Counted from the first letter of the stretch, positions 31,643 to 46,012 are shown. The stretch: 64,000 nucleotides of DNA from Vespula vulgaris (GCF_905475345.1 NC_066586.1:13704400-13768399), one strand, 5' to 3'. Made by a program: numbers and translations. Notes: generated by a model from the sequence alone, not told the origin.

Positions 31643-32005
31643 GAGAAGACGGAGGAAAGAGGAGGGAAAAAGAGGAAAGAGCAAGGGGATGAGCTTGGTC
31701 TCATCTTGCCTCCACAAAGCGGCGCCGCATCAGATAGCATTTGTTTTAAATATATGGATCAGGGGTGTGGGTCCAGGATGGCTAGAAGGGATGCTAGAAA
31801 GAGTGAATGAGTAAAAGAGAGTAAGAGAGAAGGAGTGATAGAGAGGGAGTGGATACAATACCCCATATCCTACGAGAAGGAAGAGGAAGAGAAAGCCACC
31901 CCAGTGTTCTACGAACACGCGAGGAAGACTGAGTTCGTAGCGAGAAGAGAGAAAGAGAGAGAGAGAGAAATATAGACAGATAGAAAGGGTAAGAGAAAGA
32001 GAAAC

Positions 32006-32038
<33 letters not shown>

Positions 32039-33466
32039 AGAGAAAGGAGATGAGATAAAGAGAGAGAGAGAGCTTTATACGACGCAACTCGTTTCCTCAG
32101 TACTCCCCAGTTTCAGAAGCCAATACTCTAGTAGCCCTCTCTCCTCTCGGATCCACCGAACGAGAGTCCGTTCTCTCTATCCCGCGTGCTCTCTATCCCC
32201 TCTAACCTCCCTGCGGCTAGATATCGGCTTCCCAATAATCTAACCGACTGCTCCGCGACGGCTAGCAGTGGTATTCCTATCCTCGTTACCTTCCAGGATC
32301 ACCCCGAACGATTTCAGCCTTCGATTTCAAAGTTTTAGAGCGAATTACTGAGAAAACGATGACGTTTACTCCCCTTTTTTGGTCTGCTTTTTTTCTCTTT
32401 CGTTTCATCTGTTCCTTTTTTTCTTTTCTTTTCTTTTCTTTTTGTTTTTGTTTTTGTTTTTTTTTTGCTTCTTCTTCTCTTATGCAAAGTAATAAAAAAT
32501 TTGTTTATTTTTGTCTAATCGTTGAACATGGTCGATCGGAGAGAAAAATCATTCTCGATCGATCAATTTTTATCATTGAAAGTAGATCGTGGCATTTTTT
32601 TTGGATGTTAGAAAGAAATGTTATAAAGAAGGGTCCTATATATTCTATATGGTGTGGCTACGTTACGGACACTTAACAATAACCTCTGACAATAACGATG
32701 GAAACGCATGCAGTTTTCACCAGCGAAGATCCGACCTCCTCTCGCGACGGTCCAGGTGGTATCGCTACCATGAACGTAAGAGGAATCTAAGCGACGCAGT
32801 AGTATCCTTGGTATACATATATCCTTAAGAATCGTGGCAGAGAATAGTCTTAAGAGATCAGGCAGTCGATCATGTCAACGACTTAAACGCCGGATCGTAT
32901 CTGCGGGTGCTCTTTAATAACGCCATTGATCCTTGAGGATCGGATCATCGGATCAGCGAAGAATCCTGGACAAATTGCGAGCCTACTTCTTTTTCATCTT
33001 TGAAAAAAGGAAAGAGAGAAAAAAAAAGAAAAATAGAAAAAAGAAAAGAAAAAAAAAAGAAAAGAAGAAAATTCTATTCCCTAGGCTCGCGAGAGCGTAA
33101 TTACGTGTATGTGTGTGTGTGTGTATGTACGTATATCTTTTTTTTTTTACTATAAAAAATAGAAAGAAACCATATCGGAGGTATCATCGAATTTTTCAAA
33201 ATCCGTTCGACTTCTCGAGATATTTTCTAATCGTTTTGCGAAGGTCGACATGACTCGGACGCATCGAACCCGAAGGATCATCAAGAAACATTCCTCAGAG
33301 TTGTAATGAAAGCAGGGATAAAGCAGAGGGCAGTTACTAACGAGGGAACGGAAAGAGGAAAGAGAAAGGAATAGAAGAAGGAGAAGGAAGAGGAAAACGA
33401 TGAGGAGGAGAAAGAGGTCGACGACGACGACGTCAACGACGAGGAAGAGAACGATTCAAAGAGAGA

Positions 33467-33469
<3 letters not shown>

Positions 33470-33523
<54 letters not shown>
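33470..33523. repeat. (GA)n microsatellite
   Basis: Uninterrupted GA tract, followed after about 100 bp by a (CTC)n run (33628-33659). Confidence 0.92.
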
Positions 33524-33527
<4 letters not shown>

Positions 33528-33783
33528 CAAGAGAAAAAGAGAAAGAGAGTAGGTAGATGGTACTTGGTAGGGGTCAGAGGTCGCTCGAATTTCACACGTG
33601 GATTAACTCTCCGGCGAGTAAAGTGTCCTCCTCCTCCTCCTCCTCCTCCTCCTCCTCTTCGTTCAGCTTCCTCTCGTTCCTTCCTACTCCGAACGAGAAA
33701 CCTTCCTACACGAATTCCGAGATCCAGCCAGTGCAGCCGCTAATGAACGTTCGCGACATATCCCTTCCCATCCTCTTCGTCTG

Positions 33784-33816
<33 letters not shown>

Positions 33817-34100
33817 TACACTATCGCACACATATGTACGAACATGTGAATGTAGGTATACCATAGCGCGAACCCAGCCGACCAGCCTTGATCCAGTCCA
33901 TGTACAAGAGAGTGCATGACAACGAGGAGAGCACCTGGACGATGCGGCTAGGACGTTCAATGAGGGTGACCGTACGTCGACGAGAAGAGACGTGAGGGTG
34001 GAGTGGGTGGTATGGACGTGGGAGGGGTAGGGTGTGAGGAACGATATTCACGCGCTGATCGTATTAAATCTCCTTGGAGCCGAGCTTTTCACCCTCTTCC

Positions 34101-34192
34101 TCTTCTCTTCTCTTCTCTTCTCTTCTCTTCTATCTCTCACCTCTCACCTCTCACCTCTCACCTCTCACCTCTCACCTCTCTCTCTCTCTCTC
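34101..34192. repeat. Adjacent (TTCTC)n, (CTCTCAC)n and (CT)n runs
   Basis: Six pentamer units (TTCTC-type) are followed by about seven CTCTCAC heptamers and a CT tract, showing a stepwise change of repeat unit. Confidence 0.92.
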
Positions 34193-34336
34193 TTGGCTGG
34201 ATACTACGTCCATCGATCTCGTAATTCAACCTGACTTCAAATAAAACCGCCCGTCAGCTACGGTCATCCCTTTCACGCATCCTCCGACCTTTGTCTCACC
34301 GTTCTTGATGAATTCTCTCTTTTACTCTCTCTCTTT

Positions 34337-34378
<42 letters not shown>

Positions 34379-35439
34379 GTCTCTTCCTCTTTCTCTTTAA
34401 ACGTACCACGACGATCGTTCAACGATGATCAAGATTACGAAACTCTCTTTAGATTTTGTCTTTCTAATCTTACATTGATGAATTTCGTGATACTTCTAAA
34501 TTTATTTACCGTACGTGTTTTAATGGAATACCAAACGTGTACGAGACCGCAAACGTATGTACGTAGACGAGATAGATAGATAGAGAGATGGAGAGATAGG
34601 GAGAGAGAGAGAAAGAGAAAGAGAAAGTGAGAGATAGAGAGAGAGATGACATCGATTATTCATAAAATGGAGATCGCGAGATTGAAATTCTAACATCTGA
34701 TGGTTATAAATTCGACGAGAGAATGCAACTTGTTGCTGAACTAGAGATACGCGAGTACAATTATTTTACTACTATGAATACCTCACCGAACACGCGTTTA
34801 TACCCAATTTTAGGGAATACCAGAGCTGTTACTTATGAAAAGAATTTCACGGGATAACTGATCTCAGTAGTAGAATAGTCCGCTACACTTTCGGAAATCT
34901 GTTCGAGCTGCCTAATTTTTCATATCTAATCAAATTAACGCATACAGATTTGAAAATTAAAAAAAAAAAAACTCGAGTAAGTAGCGCAGTGTCTTATCAA
35001 CAAAGCGTCTCATATCGATTCAAATGTAAATTAAAATTTTTCAGTCGCGATAAGATATTAATTGGTTTGAAAAAAAAAGAGAAAAAGAAAAAAAGGATGC
35101 AAAAAAAAAGAAAGGAAGGAAGAAGAAGAATTAAAAATATGCAAAATGAAAAGAAAAAAAAAAAAAGAGAAAAAAGGTTTCTTCCTTTCATTTTTTAAAA
35201 ATGATGAATCCTGTTGTAAAGAATGTTAGACGTTGTAAAATTGTGTGAATTTGTCTAATAATAGACCAATAAAAAGTTAGTTCGTTAATTGAAGGGCATT
35301 GGCCCGAGGACAACCCTTCCATTCTGTTTCTCACAAATAGTAAACGACCCTAGAAAACCATTCGTCCTCGTAAATTATCCGGTTTCGCGGCTCCAACCAG
35401 TTAGACTTGCTTGTGGGGTTCTCTCTTTCTCTCTCTCAT

Positions 35440-35474
<35 letters not shown>

Positions 35475-38162
35475 GTCTCTACTGTAAAAGGATCACGCAT
35501 AACGGGTTTGCGAAAATTTACGATTCTCGTATTTCTTCGGTACCGACACGAGACAACTCTTTCGAAAGCTCCAGTTTACTTCTGTTTGGGACATCAGTCC
35601 CTAAAAGTCATCCTCTAAACTTAGTTTACTTTTATATACATATAATATAATACAAAAGGGAGAGTTGAATATTCTAGTAAATGGACGATGGGGAAATATA
35701 TCAAAAAGTTTTCTACGTAAAAAAAAAAAAAATCGATTCCGTAAAAATCCTTTCTCCCTTCTTAAAGCACTCAAGAAGTATTCAAAAGTTAAACGAAAAA
35801 AGAGATTAAAAAATGAATTAAGAAGAAGAAAAAGAAAAGAGAGAAAATTGAAAAAGAAAAAAGAAGAAACAAAACAAAAAAAAGGAAAAAGAAACATTCA
35901 TTTGCCGACGGTTTTTGCGGTTCTCTTTAACATTCGCAGAAAGAAGCAGACTCGCTCCTTTTTTTGACACATTTTTACCAAACCCTTCGAAGTACTGCTT
36001 CGCTTTTTAACTCCTTTTTCAACCCGATCTCTCGTACCGTTAAGCTTCTTTTCGTAAATCATCCGAGGTTTTTCGTTGTCGAAGATAATTTTTTCACGAG
36101 CTGCGAAAAAGCAAGGAGCTCGTTTTATGACGACACATAATTCTATCTCTCTCTTTCTCTCTTACTCTGTGACGTTAACATAGAGAAGCTCTTTATGAAT
36201 TTATGCGAAGTAGTTTCTTCACCACCAACCCGTTTCCAACAAATTTTGTAACTTCGGTTAACTTGAGAAATTATATTACAGAGACCTTGTCAAAGTTATC
36301 GATGGTTTTTATCCCTTTTCTTATTTTTACCATTTTTCATAGTACCGTTTTTTTTCTTCTTCTCTTTTTCTATCTCTATCCTAGCTCCTCTCATACTAAA
36401 AAGTAAGAAAAAAAAAAAATTAACTTTACTGCGTTAAAAGGCTTAGCGGTTTGAAGTCAACTCGTTCCTTCCTTTTACCCTTCGAAAGACGACTCTTTTA
36501 TAAACGGGTTATTGCTAAAAGACGGACCATCCCTACGATTTCTTCAAACGTTTTATGGACGTTCTTTCTTCTTTCTTTTTTCCAGTGAAAGCTACGAGTA
36601 TGGGTACCGTTTTTTTTTTTTATCTTTTTTCTTTTTTTTTTTATACTACATGTGGGTCAAACTTTACAGTTAGGCCAACTACAATTTTTACCGTTACTCC
36701 TACCCTTCCGCATTAAAATTGCCCAGGTACATTTTTAACCGTTTCACTTTGTTAGAAAATCCCACTCGGGTAAAACTACAGAGCGCTTAATATAGGTAAG
36801 TATTTAAAAGGAAAAAGAAAAAAAGACGAAAACAACAAGGAAAAAATGATAAAGAAAGAAAATTGTTGAAATTTTGATTAACGCACCGAATAAAATAAAT
36901 ATCTCTATTGAAATATATTATAACGTGCATGTTCGTTTGGTGGAGAGCGAGTGTTTAAGGAAAAAAAGAAAAAAAAAAGAAAAAAAAGAAAAGAAGAAAA
37001 AAAACAAGCAAAGAAGAAAAAAGTAGCTCGCATCGTAAAGAAAATATGAAATTTACGATACGAGAAAAGACCGTAATGGGGAATGGTCTCTTTTAAGACG
37101 AAAAACGGACGGTTTGAAAAATTGGTAAACGACGAAAAACGCAATGGACGACTGTGCGTTGACCCAGTTCTACGTTCACAGCCGATTTTTATGCTTTTAC
37201 GAAGTGTACAGATAGAGTAGAAGAGAGAAAAAGAGAGAACCAGCGTAAAAAGAACATTGAATGACGGACCGCGAAAACGAAAAATGGTATCCCAAAAAGT
37301 GGGATCCCGTTTTGGGCTTTTTCTAGAACATCGATGGATATAGGAGCACGTACCTAAACTCTGAACTGTTTTTAATAGCCTACGTTGTATATTTTTATTG
37401 AGATCAGCAAACAATATCTGTCTTTTTTTCTTTTCTTCTTTTTTCTTTCCTTTTTTTCTACTTTTTTCTTTTCTTTTCTTTTTTTATCTTCTTCCTTTTT
37501 CGACCGACTTCTTCCGGTCATTTTTACGTCGACCGAAGGTTTTACGCGTTTACACGAGGACTCACCGTCACTACGCACTAATTTCTAACCAAAACAGGGC
37601 AGTTTTTTGGCCTCGGTCTTGTCCAATCTGGAACATTTTTTTCTTTCTTTCTTTCTTGTTTTTTTTTTTTTTGCCTTTTCTAAAACTCGCAGTAAAGAAA
37701 TAAACTAAGAACGATGTGATTTACGAGTACGAGGAGACAAGAACATTTTTGTGAAACTTTTCTTCCTTCTTTTTTTTCTTTTTATTCTTTTTTTTCCTTT
37801 TTTTTCCTTTTATTTCTCCTCCACTCTAAAATCTCGACGAACATAAAAGATATCTCAGTCCCTCTTAAAAGGAGCTCATTCTTCGGTTATTGTCAGTCAA
37901 TTTTTTAAATTATTATTTGCAACGTACATTTACCGAATATTTCGAAAAAAGAAAGTCAAAATAGATTTCTTGGAGAACAGCAGTATATATATATATTTTT
38001 TTGTTCGTATTTTTTTTAACGATTCATAACAAGAAAAAAAATAATAAAAATAAAAGAAAGGAAAAATAGAAAAAGAAGAAAGAAAAAATTAGATATGACA
38101 TTTCAAGTAAATTAAGTCGAATAAAACCGATATAAAGTGCTACGGCACTCGAGATAAAAAAT

Positions 38163-38193
<31 letters not shown>

Positions 38194-38462
38194 AAACACA
38201 CACACCGTTCTCCACAATTCATAGTTGCGCATAGATAGATATCTATATGACATATAAATCGTCCTGGCAATCCCGCGTCAAAAGGTACAATGAAATAGCG
38301 AGAATAACAGAAGGCCACATGCTGGTTTCAGATCGGCTAAGGATCGTAGGCTAATACATTCCTAATACAGGCTTTAGCATTCAGGACGCGACGCGTTGCT
38401 CTTCGGTTCTATCCGAGCAACGCGAGAGGATGTGACGATACTAGACGAATAAGCAAACAACC

Positions 38463-38464
38463 AA

Positions 38465-38498
<34 letters not shown>

Positions 38499-38573
38499 GA
38501 GTGAGCGAGAGAGCAAGCACGCGAGCAAGCACGCAAGCAAGCACGCAAGCAAGCAAGCAAGCAAGCAAGCTAG
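38463..38573. repeat. (AAGC)n tetranucleotide repeat
   Basis: AAGC/CAAG units with AGCG and ACGC variants; translated frames read poly-(LACL)-like peptides only because of the repeat. Confidence 0.92.
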
Positions 38574-39244
38574 CAACGGACGAACAGCTGCCGTTATCTT
38601 TTTCCTAAATCTCTTTTCTCTTTTGGTATCGGTGGACCACCGACCAAATTCAAACGGGCCGCGTAGTAGTATTCTCTTTTCTCTCTCTCTCTCTCTCTTT
38701 TTCTCTCTTTCTCTCTTTCTCATTCACATGCATCTCACTCCCAGTTTCATGTGAACATGCAGAGAAAGAGAGAGAGAGAGAAAGAGAGAAAGAGGTTGGC
38801 GATACCGGCGGTGGCTCTCACACGTACAGCCGATACAATAACGAGGGTATACTCGCGCGTGAAAAGGCTCGTGGCCGCACAAAGAGTGCCGAAGTGGAAG
38901 TTCGATGGTGGTGGTGACTTCATTCGGCGGGAATATATGCGCCAGCCCGGTCACGCTGCTCTCCGATGGGGGTATATACGGGTGAACGAGACAGAAAGAG
39001 AAAGAGAGAGGAGAGAGAGAGAGAGAGAGAAAGAGAGAAGAAAAAGAAAAAACTATACAAAACGCGTACTCACACACAGAAACTAGCGCGCACTCGTTCG
39101 TTCGCATACATATATAGGAAAAGGAATTCCTACGATAGAAATTTCTTCTTTTCCGCGATACGTCGAGAACAATCAAAATTCCTCGACCTTTCTTTCTACT
39201 TTTTTTTCCCCCTTTTTTTCTACTTTTTCTTCTTGACTTTTTCC

Positions 39245-39249
39245 CTTTT

Positions 39250-39285
<36 letters not shown>

Positions 39286-39325
39286 TGCTTTTCTTTTCTT
39301 TTCTTTTCTTTTCTTTTTTTTTTCT
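39245..39325. repeat. (CTTT)n then (CTTTT)n runs
   Basis: Tetranucleotide then pentanucleotide pyrimidine repeats back to back. Confidence 0.9.
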
Positions 39326-39619
39326 TTCTCCCTTTCAATCCTTTCTCCCTAATACATATCATTCGGAGATTACGAGACAGTAGGAGAGATGATTTTGTCT
39401 CTCGAATCCTTTTCGATTGGTATGACAGTTGCATCGGACGGCACTTCCGTTCGGTTTCGAGCGATAAAATTATCGACTCGTGGTCGCGCGAGTGACTTCA
39501 TAAATTACGCTCCATTTAGAGCGTATATCGATCGGTTCGTGTGAGTGGATGCCGGAGAAACGGTGGGAGGAGAGTTCTATGGGTTCGATGAAAAATAAAG
39601 GATATCAAGGAGACGATCG

Positions 39620-39664
<45 letters not shown>

Positions 39665-39916
39665 ACTCTCTCACACACATATTACACACACATATTATCT
39701 CGCTAGTCTCTCGCTCACTCTCTCACTCTATCTCTTGCATTCTATGTTTTACGATAAACCACGGCAACGCGCGTAAACCTCTTCCGCGTTCTCCTCGACG
39801 CTGCTGGTGGACCGCCGCCCAAATTCAAACACACTACCCTACCGCTACTACCACCATCGTCATCAGGACTTCCATTTAACGTGAGAATATCGTGTATGTA
39901 CGTTAGCACATGCAAC

Positions 39917-39957
<41 letters not shown>

Positions 39958-39962
39958 GACAG

Positions 39963-40013
<51 letters not shown>

Positions 40014-40026
40014 GGATAGAGATAGA
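39917..40026. repeat. (GA)n with GATA variants
   Basis: Two long GA runs and short (AGAGAT) runs, lying inside the 38.6-40.35 kb duplication, between blocks A and B of the second copy. Confidence 0.92.
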
Positions 40027-40102
40027 GTACTCGTAACGTTCTTATGCACACGCGTTCGCGGTGTGTACACACGCATACTCTTCAAGCCAAAGCACACATA
40101 TA

Positions 40103-40139
<37 letters not shown>

Positions 40140-40671
40140 GAGGGAAAGAGGAAAGGGAGAAAGACAGAGAGGGTGGATCGGACGCGTCGATGCGCAGGAC
40201 TCGTGCGTGAAAGGGCTCGCGGCTTCACAAAGAGTGTGGCTACGTTGAGGCTCGCTTCTCTCTCTCTCTCTCTCTCTCTCTTATTCTCTCTGTATTGGTG
40301 ACTTAATTCGGTGTGAATATATGGAAGCTCCGGCCGATCCTAACCCCTCCGCCCTCGATCACGTTCGAGAGAGAACACGTGAGCACATTTGCACAGACAC
40401 AAGCACACATACATCATACATGAACGATATACGTGTCCAAGTACGCGCTGCTCACGAGCGAACGCTCAGCTAATTTCAATACCTCCTACTACCGATAGTT
40501 CACGTACCTGTGTGTCTTCACGTGAGACACGAGTGTGTATGTTGTATGTATGTATGTATGTATGTATGCGTGTGTGAAAGACAGAGAAAGAGAAAGGGGT
40601 GAGGATCGACGTATCGCGCGTGTTGAGGGTGGATCGTTTCGTTCCTGTATCTGTATATATGTGAGAGTGAG

Positions 40672-40704
<33 letters not shown>

Positions 40705-42571
40705 ATATACGCTACCAAAAGAGAATGAAGAGAGAGGGAGACAGAGAGAGAAGAGTCTACACGACGATGGGCGGAAGCGGCGTGTAGAGCGCGAGTATAA
40801 ACGCGAACCGGAAGAGGAAGGACGAGGCGCAAAATGATATATCCCCCAATTAATATGTCTCTCGTTTTCCCGCTCGAACGCGTTCTTCTTTTCGTCCTTG
40901 TCCTTTCTCCTCTTACACGATTGGCAAAAAAAGGAAAAAAGGTAAAGAGAAAAAAGAATGTCCTTCGGCTCCGTCGTAATCGTCGCGATCCGTGTAGAGA
41001 ATTTTGTTAATTGGGAAGTGGATTTCGAGAGGAACAGAGAGTGAAAGATAAAGAGAGAAAGAAAGGAATATAAATATAGAGAAAGAGAGAGAAAGAGAGA
41101 GATCACGTTATCCTTTTCTTCTTTTCATTCGGAATAACTAAGATCCGACATTTTTCTACTTCTTTCTCTTTTTCTGTCGTTTTCTTTTCTTTTTTTTTTC
41201 TCTCTCTCTTTTCGTTTCTTTTCTTTTCTTTTCTCTTTTTCTGCTCGTATTGAAAATAATATAGATACGTTCGATGAATTTCAAATCTGCATATACTATG
41301 GACTTTAAAATGCATGATATGATATAATGATGAATTCACGAGTTCGATGATATTATAATTTTACAGACGTGCGGCTTCATTAGCATCGATGTAATTGGCG
41401 ATTAATAATCTACTGAATCATTTGATCGACTGTACGAGAAATAATAAAAATTTTCATAACTTATATCTTTTGTAAAAAAAAAGGAAAAAAAAAAGGAAGA
41501 TACAGACACGTATATAAAAGCATATTATGTTGGAAAGCGACGATAATGCATCCTATACGCCAGCTATTTTCAAAATATATTCCGTGGTGAACCCTAGAGT
41601 TCCAGTATAAAAATATATATAAATATAAATATATATGTATATATATATTCAGCGGTTCCACGTGACAGTTCTGACGGCCGAATTATTCGAACGGTCAAAT
41701 TTTATATTTATGGATACGTCGCTATAATGAATTGTTTTTTTTTTAAGTTTTGTTTCATTGAATAAAATTGAACGAAACAATATTTGTTTTATTAAATATT
41801 TCGTTAAATTAACGGAGGAAGCGATCTGTTGTTACAAAAATATAGTGGACTCGGGCGATCAAAAATGTTGGATCAAAAATTGAGAATTTCTTGCTTGTTT
41901 TTTCCTTCGTAATATCGAAAAATTGTGCAATTTTGTTTCACAATTCTTTTTACGCAATTATCATTCAACGCAATAATTATTTATTGCAAAAAATATTTTT
42001 TATTCGTAAATCTAATCTCAAAAAAAAAAAAAGAATCAAGACATTTGGTAGAATCTTAAAATAATTATTCGATTGTAAAAAGCTTTTGTTAAATTCCTCT
42101 CTTTCCCGTATACATACATACACTCTATCACTATTGTTAATAGTATACAATCTTTTTAATAGTATCAACAACTTAGTCCTTTTTAAAACCAACGTACATA
42201 TAAAATATATCTGTTAAACACATATCAAAATAAATATTATTTTTCTCTCACGCGTCACGTAAGATATGAATCGTAATAATATTTGTTTTCTTTTTCTTCT
42301 TAGAAAATATGAGAGAAGAAGAAGGAAGATATAGTCAATCCTCCCTTTAACTTAGGAGAACAACCCAAGCAATCACGCGGAATCACGGCTGGCATTATAA
42401 AACTGTCCCCTAGGGAATTTCACCACTCGTGGACAGAACGCGAGTTCTCTTGCACGAGGAGGGTGAAAAGAAAGAGGAAGACGAGAATAGTAAAGAGAAA
42501 AAGAGAAAGAGAAAGAGAGAGAGAAAGAGAGAGAGAAAGAGAAAGAATGTATGTACATTCGATGGCAATGA

Positions 42572-42617
<46 letters not shown>

Positions 42618-44460
42618 TGGTGTCGATGCTGGTGGTGAACGTCGAGGATTTTGCCATCTCAAAAGGGGACCCGAAATGTCTCTACTATAACTACGTGAGT
42701 CTCGCGTAACGTCGAGTAGCGCGTACAGTAGACAATAGTTTGAAGAGGGAAAGAAGAAGGGAACCGAAAGAGGAGTGGACAAACGTAAGAGGGGAGGAAA
42801 AACGTAAACTGGACGGCACGTATCTTTACGGGGCCATAAAGGCTGGCCCTCGTTACGGAGGGACTAGTACCGCACCCGTGGCCACCAAGGCACCGCACTA
42901 CGGACTTTTCTACCCCTAGTTCACCTTCTCTCTTTCTCTCTTTCTTTCTCTCTTTTTTTCTATCTATCTATCTATTTATCTTTATATATATATATTTTTT
43001 TTTCTTTTTATATACCTCTTTTCAGATGCCTCCACCTTCTCGCACTTGGGATTTCAAAGACCGAAATCACGCAGGATTATCGAACGATCACTTTTATTTT
43101 TCTCTCTTTCTCTCTCTCCTTTTTGCCAACATGTGAATTTTGTATCAAAGAAAAATTACCAACTTCCAATGTTCATCAATTTTTAAAGTATATAGAGTGA
43201 TTCTTAAAACTTTCGCGAAAGTGAAAAGAAATTTATAAGTAGTAGTAAATCAAAGTGATAATCACAGCGATTTTTAGAGTCAATTTTAAAGAGTTGAATA
43301 TTGCTTGAAGAAAATGTTTAAACCTTGTAGATCATGGTTCAGTATAAAATATATATACACACACATATATATATATGTATATTTTTTAAAATACAAATCC
43401 TCGAACCATTTCCTTGGTCAAACGAATCGTTATTCGCACAAGCAAGATAATTTTCCAACTCGCTGATAATTTCTATACCGATCTCGAATAGATCTTCTCT
43501 TTCTTTGCTTTATAAATTTTTTTTTTCATCTTTTTTTTCACAAAACTCTATAGAGCCAATCGAAAAGAAAGAACTTTCTTTCGGCAGACTGGAATCCTTA
43601 CGCAAGAAGAAGGATCGAGGAGCTCCCTCTCGTAGTATGAAAGCATATCCGGCTGGACGATTTAGTCTATAGTACTAGGAGAGAGAAAGATATATATACA
43701 TACATATATACAGATATACATATAGCTAGTTCAAATTGATTCTTCGAGTTGAACGAGCTATTTCAACGCGAAGGGAGGCCTCAGAGCCACAAGGTAATGA
43801 AGATATCTCGTCACGGGTGTCCCAACGTTATACATCGTAGTCGTCATCGTCGTAAGGCCCATTCGTCCCGTGGCAGACCGCGGGGGGTGCACGTAAACGA
43901 TGTCACGGACGGTATTGTGCTTCGAGCAGAACGGATCTCCCGTAGAATACCGACGAATCTTTCAATAGAACGGCCCCAACTTTATATAATTGGGCCTTGC
44001 ATGTGAATGAAATGTAAAGAAAGAAAAACTAGAGAAAAGAAAGGGAAAGAGAAAAAAAAGAATTCTCGTGGTAGACCCCATAATGCTATTTCGAGTAGGT
44101 CTATCCAATAAAGGAAACACAAAGTAACCTTAATCATTTTTGTAATTAATGAATGAGTAATCTTGTATATTTCTTGCCAAGTTTTATCGTAAAAAAGTTT
44201 CATAGTAAAAAATGTCTTCAAAAGTTATAGATATAAAGAAACGTTAATAGTAGAATGTATCGTGCTTTAGATATACCGTACAATTTTCTTTTTCTTCTTT
44301 GCCGTTCTTTTTTCTTTCTTTTTTTAATACAAGAGTTACCCTACAAAGAATAATCATTGGAAACGATGGAAAGAAACCGGATTCGAGTCGACAATGGTTA
44401 CTATCGTAACTCTCAACGAAAAGACACGGTAGTGTCGTGGAGTGCCAAAATATTGAGAGC

Positions 44461-44462
<2 letters not shown>

Positions 44463-44526
<64 letters not shown>
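44463..44526. repeat. (CT)n microsatellite
   Basis: About 55 nt of pure CT followed by a short interrupted tail. Confidence 0.93.
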
Positions 44527-45974
44527 TACTTTACGCGATGCGCATCGAAGAGTTCGAAGAAAGAGAAAAGGAGGTCGACATTGGTATAGATATAGGCTAA
44601 CCTCATTTTTCATGCGGCCCATAAAAATCCTAGTGGCTGTGTATGTCAAATGCGCCCCTTTTTCGTACGGGGCCTGAAAAAGGCTTTCAAAGAAAGAAAG
44701 AGAGAGAGAGAGAGAAGCTTCTATATTTCTCTATCTCTTTCTATCTCTAGAATTCCCCTCGTATAGACGAGCGCAGAAGCGTGACATTATATTTATGTTG
44801 TCACCCCGCGTGTCAACGCCGTTGCTACTAACACTCATTTCTAAGAGTGAGAAAGATGTTAAAAGAGAAGAGAGTAAACGAGATAGAGCGAGAAAGCAAA
44901 AGAGAGCAAGAAGGAGAGAAAGAGAGAGGAATAGAAAAATTCTCCCTACTCCCCAAGGGAGTCCCACAGTTCGAGGGCCCGACCAAACCCTGTCAGCAAA
45001 CAGTGCACTGCAGTTGCCCAGTGCATTCGCGTTTCTTTCGTCGAAGCCGCGACAAACGGACAATGCCGTTAGATCCTTTCGCGTTACCTGCGATAGTCTA
45101 GTCATCGTAAAATCATCGAATCGAATCGCGAAGAAAGAGCAACCGGTAGTACGATTTTTCTCAAAGCTCTTCTTCTCTTTATATCTTCTTTTTCTTTTCT
45201 CCTTTTTCCGAAAGAAAGAAAGCTCCACTTTTCCTCGGCTACAACGGGATCCTACCGAGGTTTTGTATAGTTTCTAATGAAATATATAAAAAAAGAGAAA
45301 CAAGAAAATTAAAACTATGAATCTTTTTCATTCCAACGAGACACTAAGTTAATCACGTTATTACAGTGAATTCAATGAGAACGTGAACAACATACATACA
45401 TACATATATATGTATATAAGTATAAACGTTTTCCTTGAAAAACATAAGCTAAGGTTTTCAATTTCGAAAGCACGTGCCTGTGTTGTTGCAACTGTTACGA
45501 GTCCAGACAGTTGGTATAGCAGAGACACACTCGGTGTCTCTCTCTTTCTCTCTTTCTCCGTCTTTGTTTAACACTCTTAGGAGTCTGCGAATCGTCTTTG
45601 AAGAAGTCGATCGACGGCATCCGGTGCTTTGGTCTCGATGTTATGTAGACGACCGCCAACCACTTAGTATAGCACGAACTCTTCGTGATTTGTCACTGTT
45701 TCTCAGTTTCAGGCTTTAGTCTCGTTCTACACCCTCATCTCCTTTCCCTCTTTCTTACTCGTTAGAATAAGTACAACAAATAAATTTCCTCTCTTCCTCT
45801 TTCTGTCTCTCTGTGTCTTTATCTCTCTATATAAAAAACTTTGCTTTACGTTATATCCTATTACATGTAACAAATAATAGATCGGGAAAAAGCGAAAGAG
45901 AATCGGTCTCTCGCGTGTCCCGACATATAATGACAAATACCAGCCAAACGAAAAACAGAAAGAGTGGGAGCGAA

Positions 45975-46012
<38 letters not shown>

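Larger units (their letters stand above)
27066..38390. other. Intergenic spacer, no certain gene
   Basis: Mostly GA/CT tracts, poly(A/T)-purine runs and AT-rich DNA. Unique islands: 27090-27290 (a GTGGT-rich stretch), 28330-28560, 28960-29220 (with TAATCGATTA at 29188-29197), 29575-29700, 30000-30170, 32090-32330, 32640-32980, 34650-34920. A 169-codon minus-strand frame at 36905-37414 lacks an ATG and ends in repeat. No domain recognised. Confidence 0.7.
38631..40350 (+). repeat. Pair of diverged local duplications (copies about 1.2-1.35 kb apart)
   Basis: Three blocks recur in order. Block A: 38631-38655 and 39806-39830 (GGTGGACC, then CCAAATTCAAAC, 23 of 25 identical by eye). Block B: 38851-38890 and 40199-40238 (ACTCG-GCGTGAAA, GGCTCG, CACAAAGAGTG). 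Block C: 38911-38940 and about 40295-40324 (GGTGACTT-ATTCGG, GAATATATG). GA/CT tracts between the blocks differ in length. This is a tandem duplication of unique noncoding DNA that has since diverged. Confidence 0.75.

Noticed and set aside
36905..37414. 169-codon minus-strand frame with hydrophobic stretches, receptor-like at first sight
   Set aside because: It begins at a TTG, has no ATG upstream in frame, and ends in poly-pyrimidine repeat. No family motif could be named.
43749..44006. Basic 85-codon frame in a GC-rich island
   Set aside because: No ATG at its left end, no splice sites of quality and no family match. The RUNX consensus at 43876 and an inverted repeat make a regulatory role likelier.
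44795..45277. 160-codon ATG frame (plus strand) and its 165-codon antisense frame
   Set aside because: Both strands are open over the same GC-richer island, and half of each frame is GA/CT repeat. Neither has splice or domain support.
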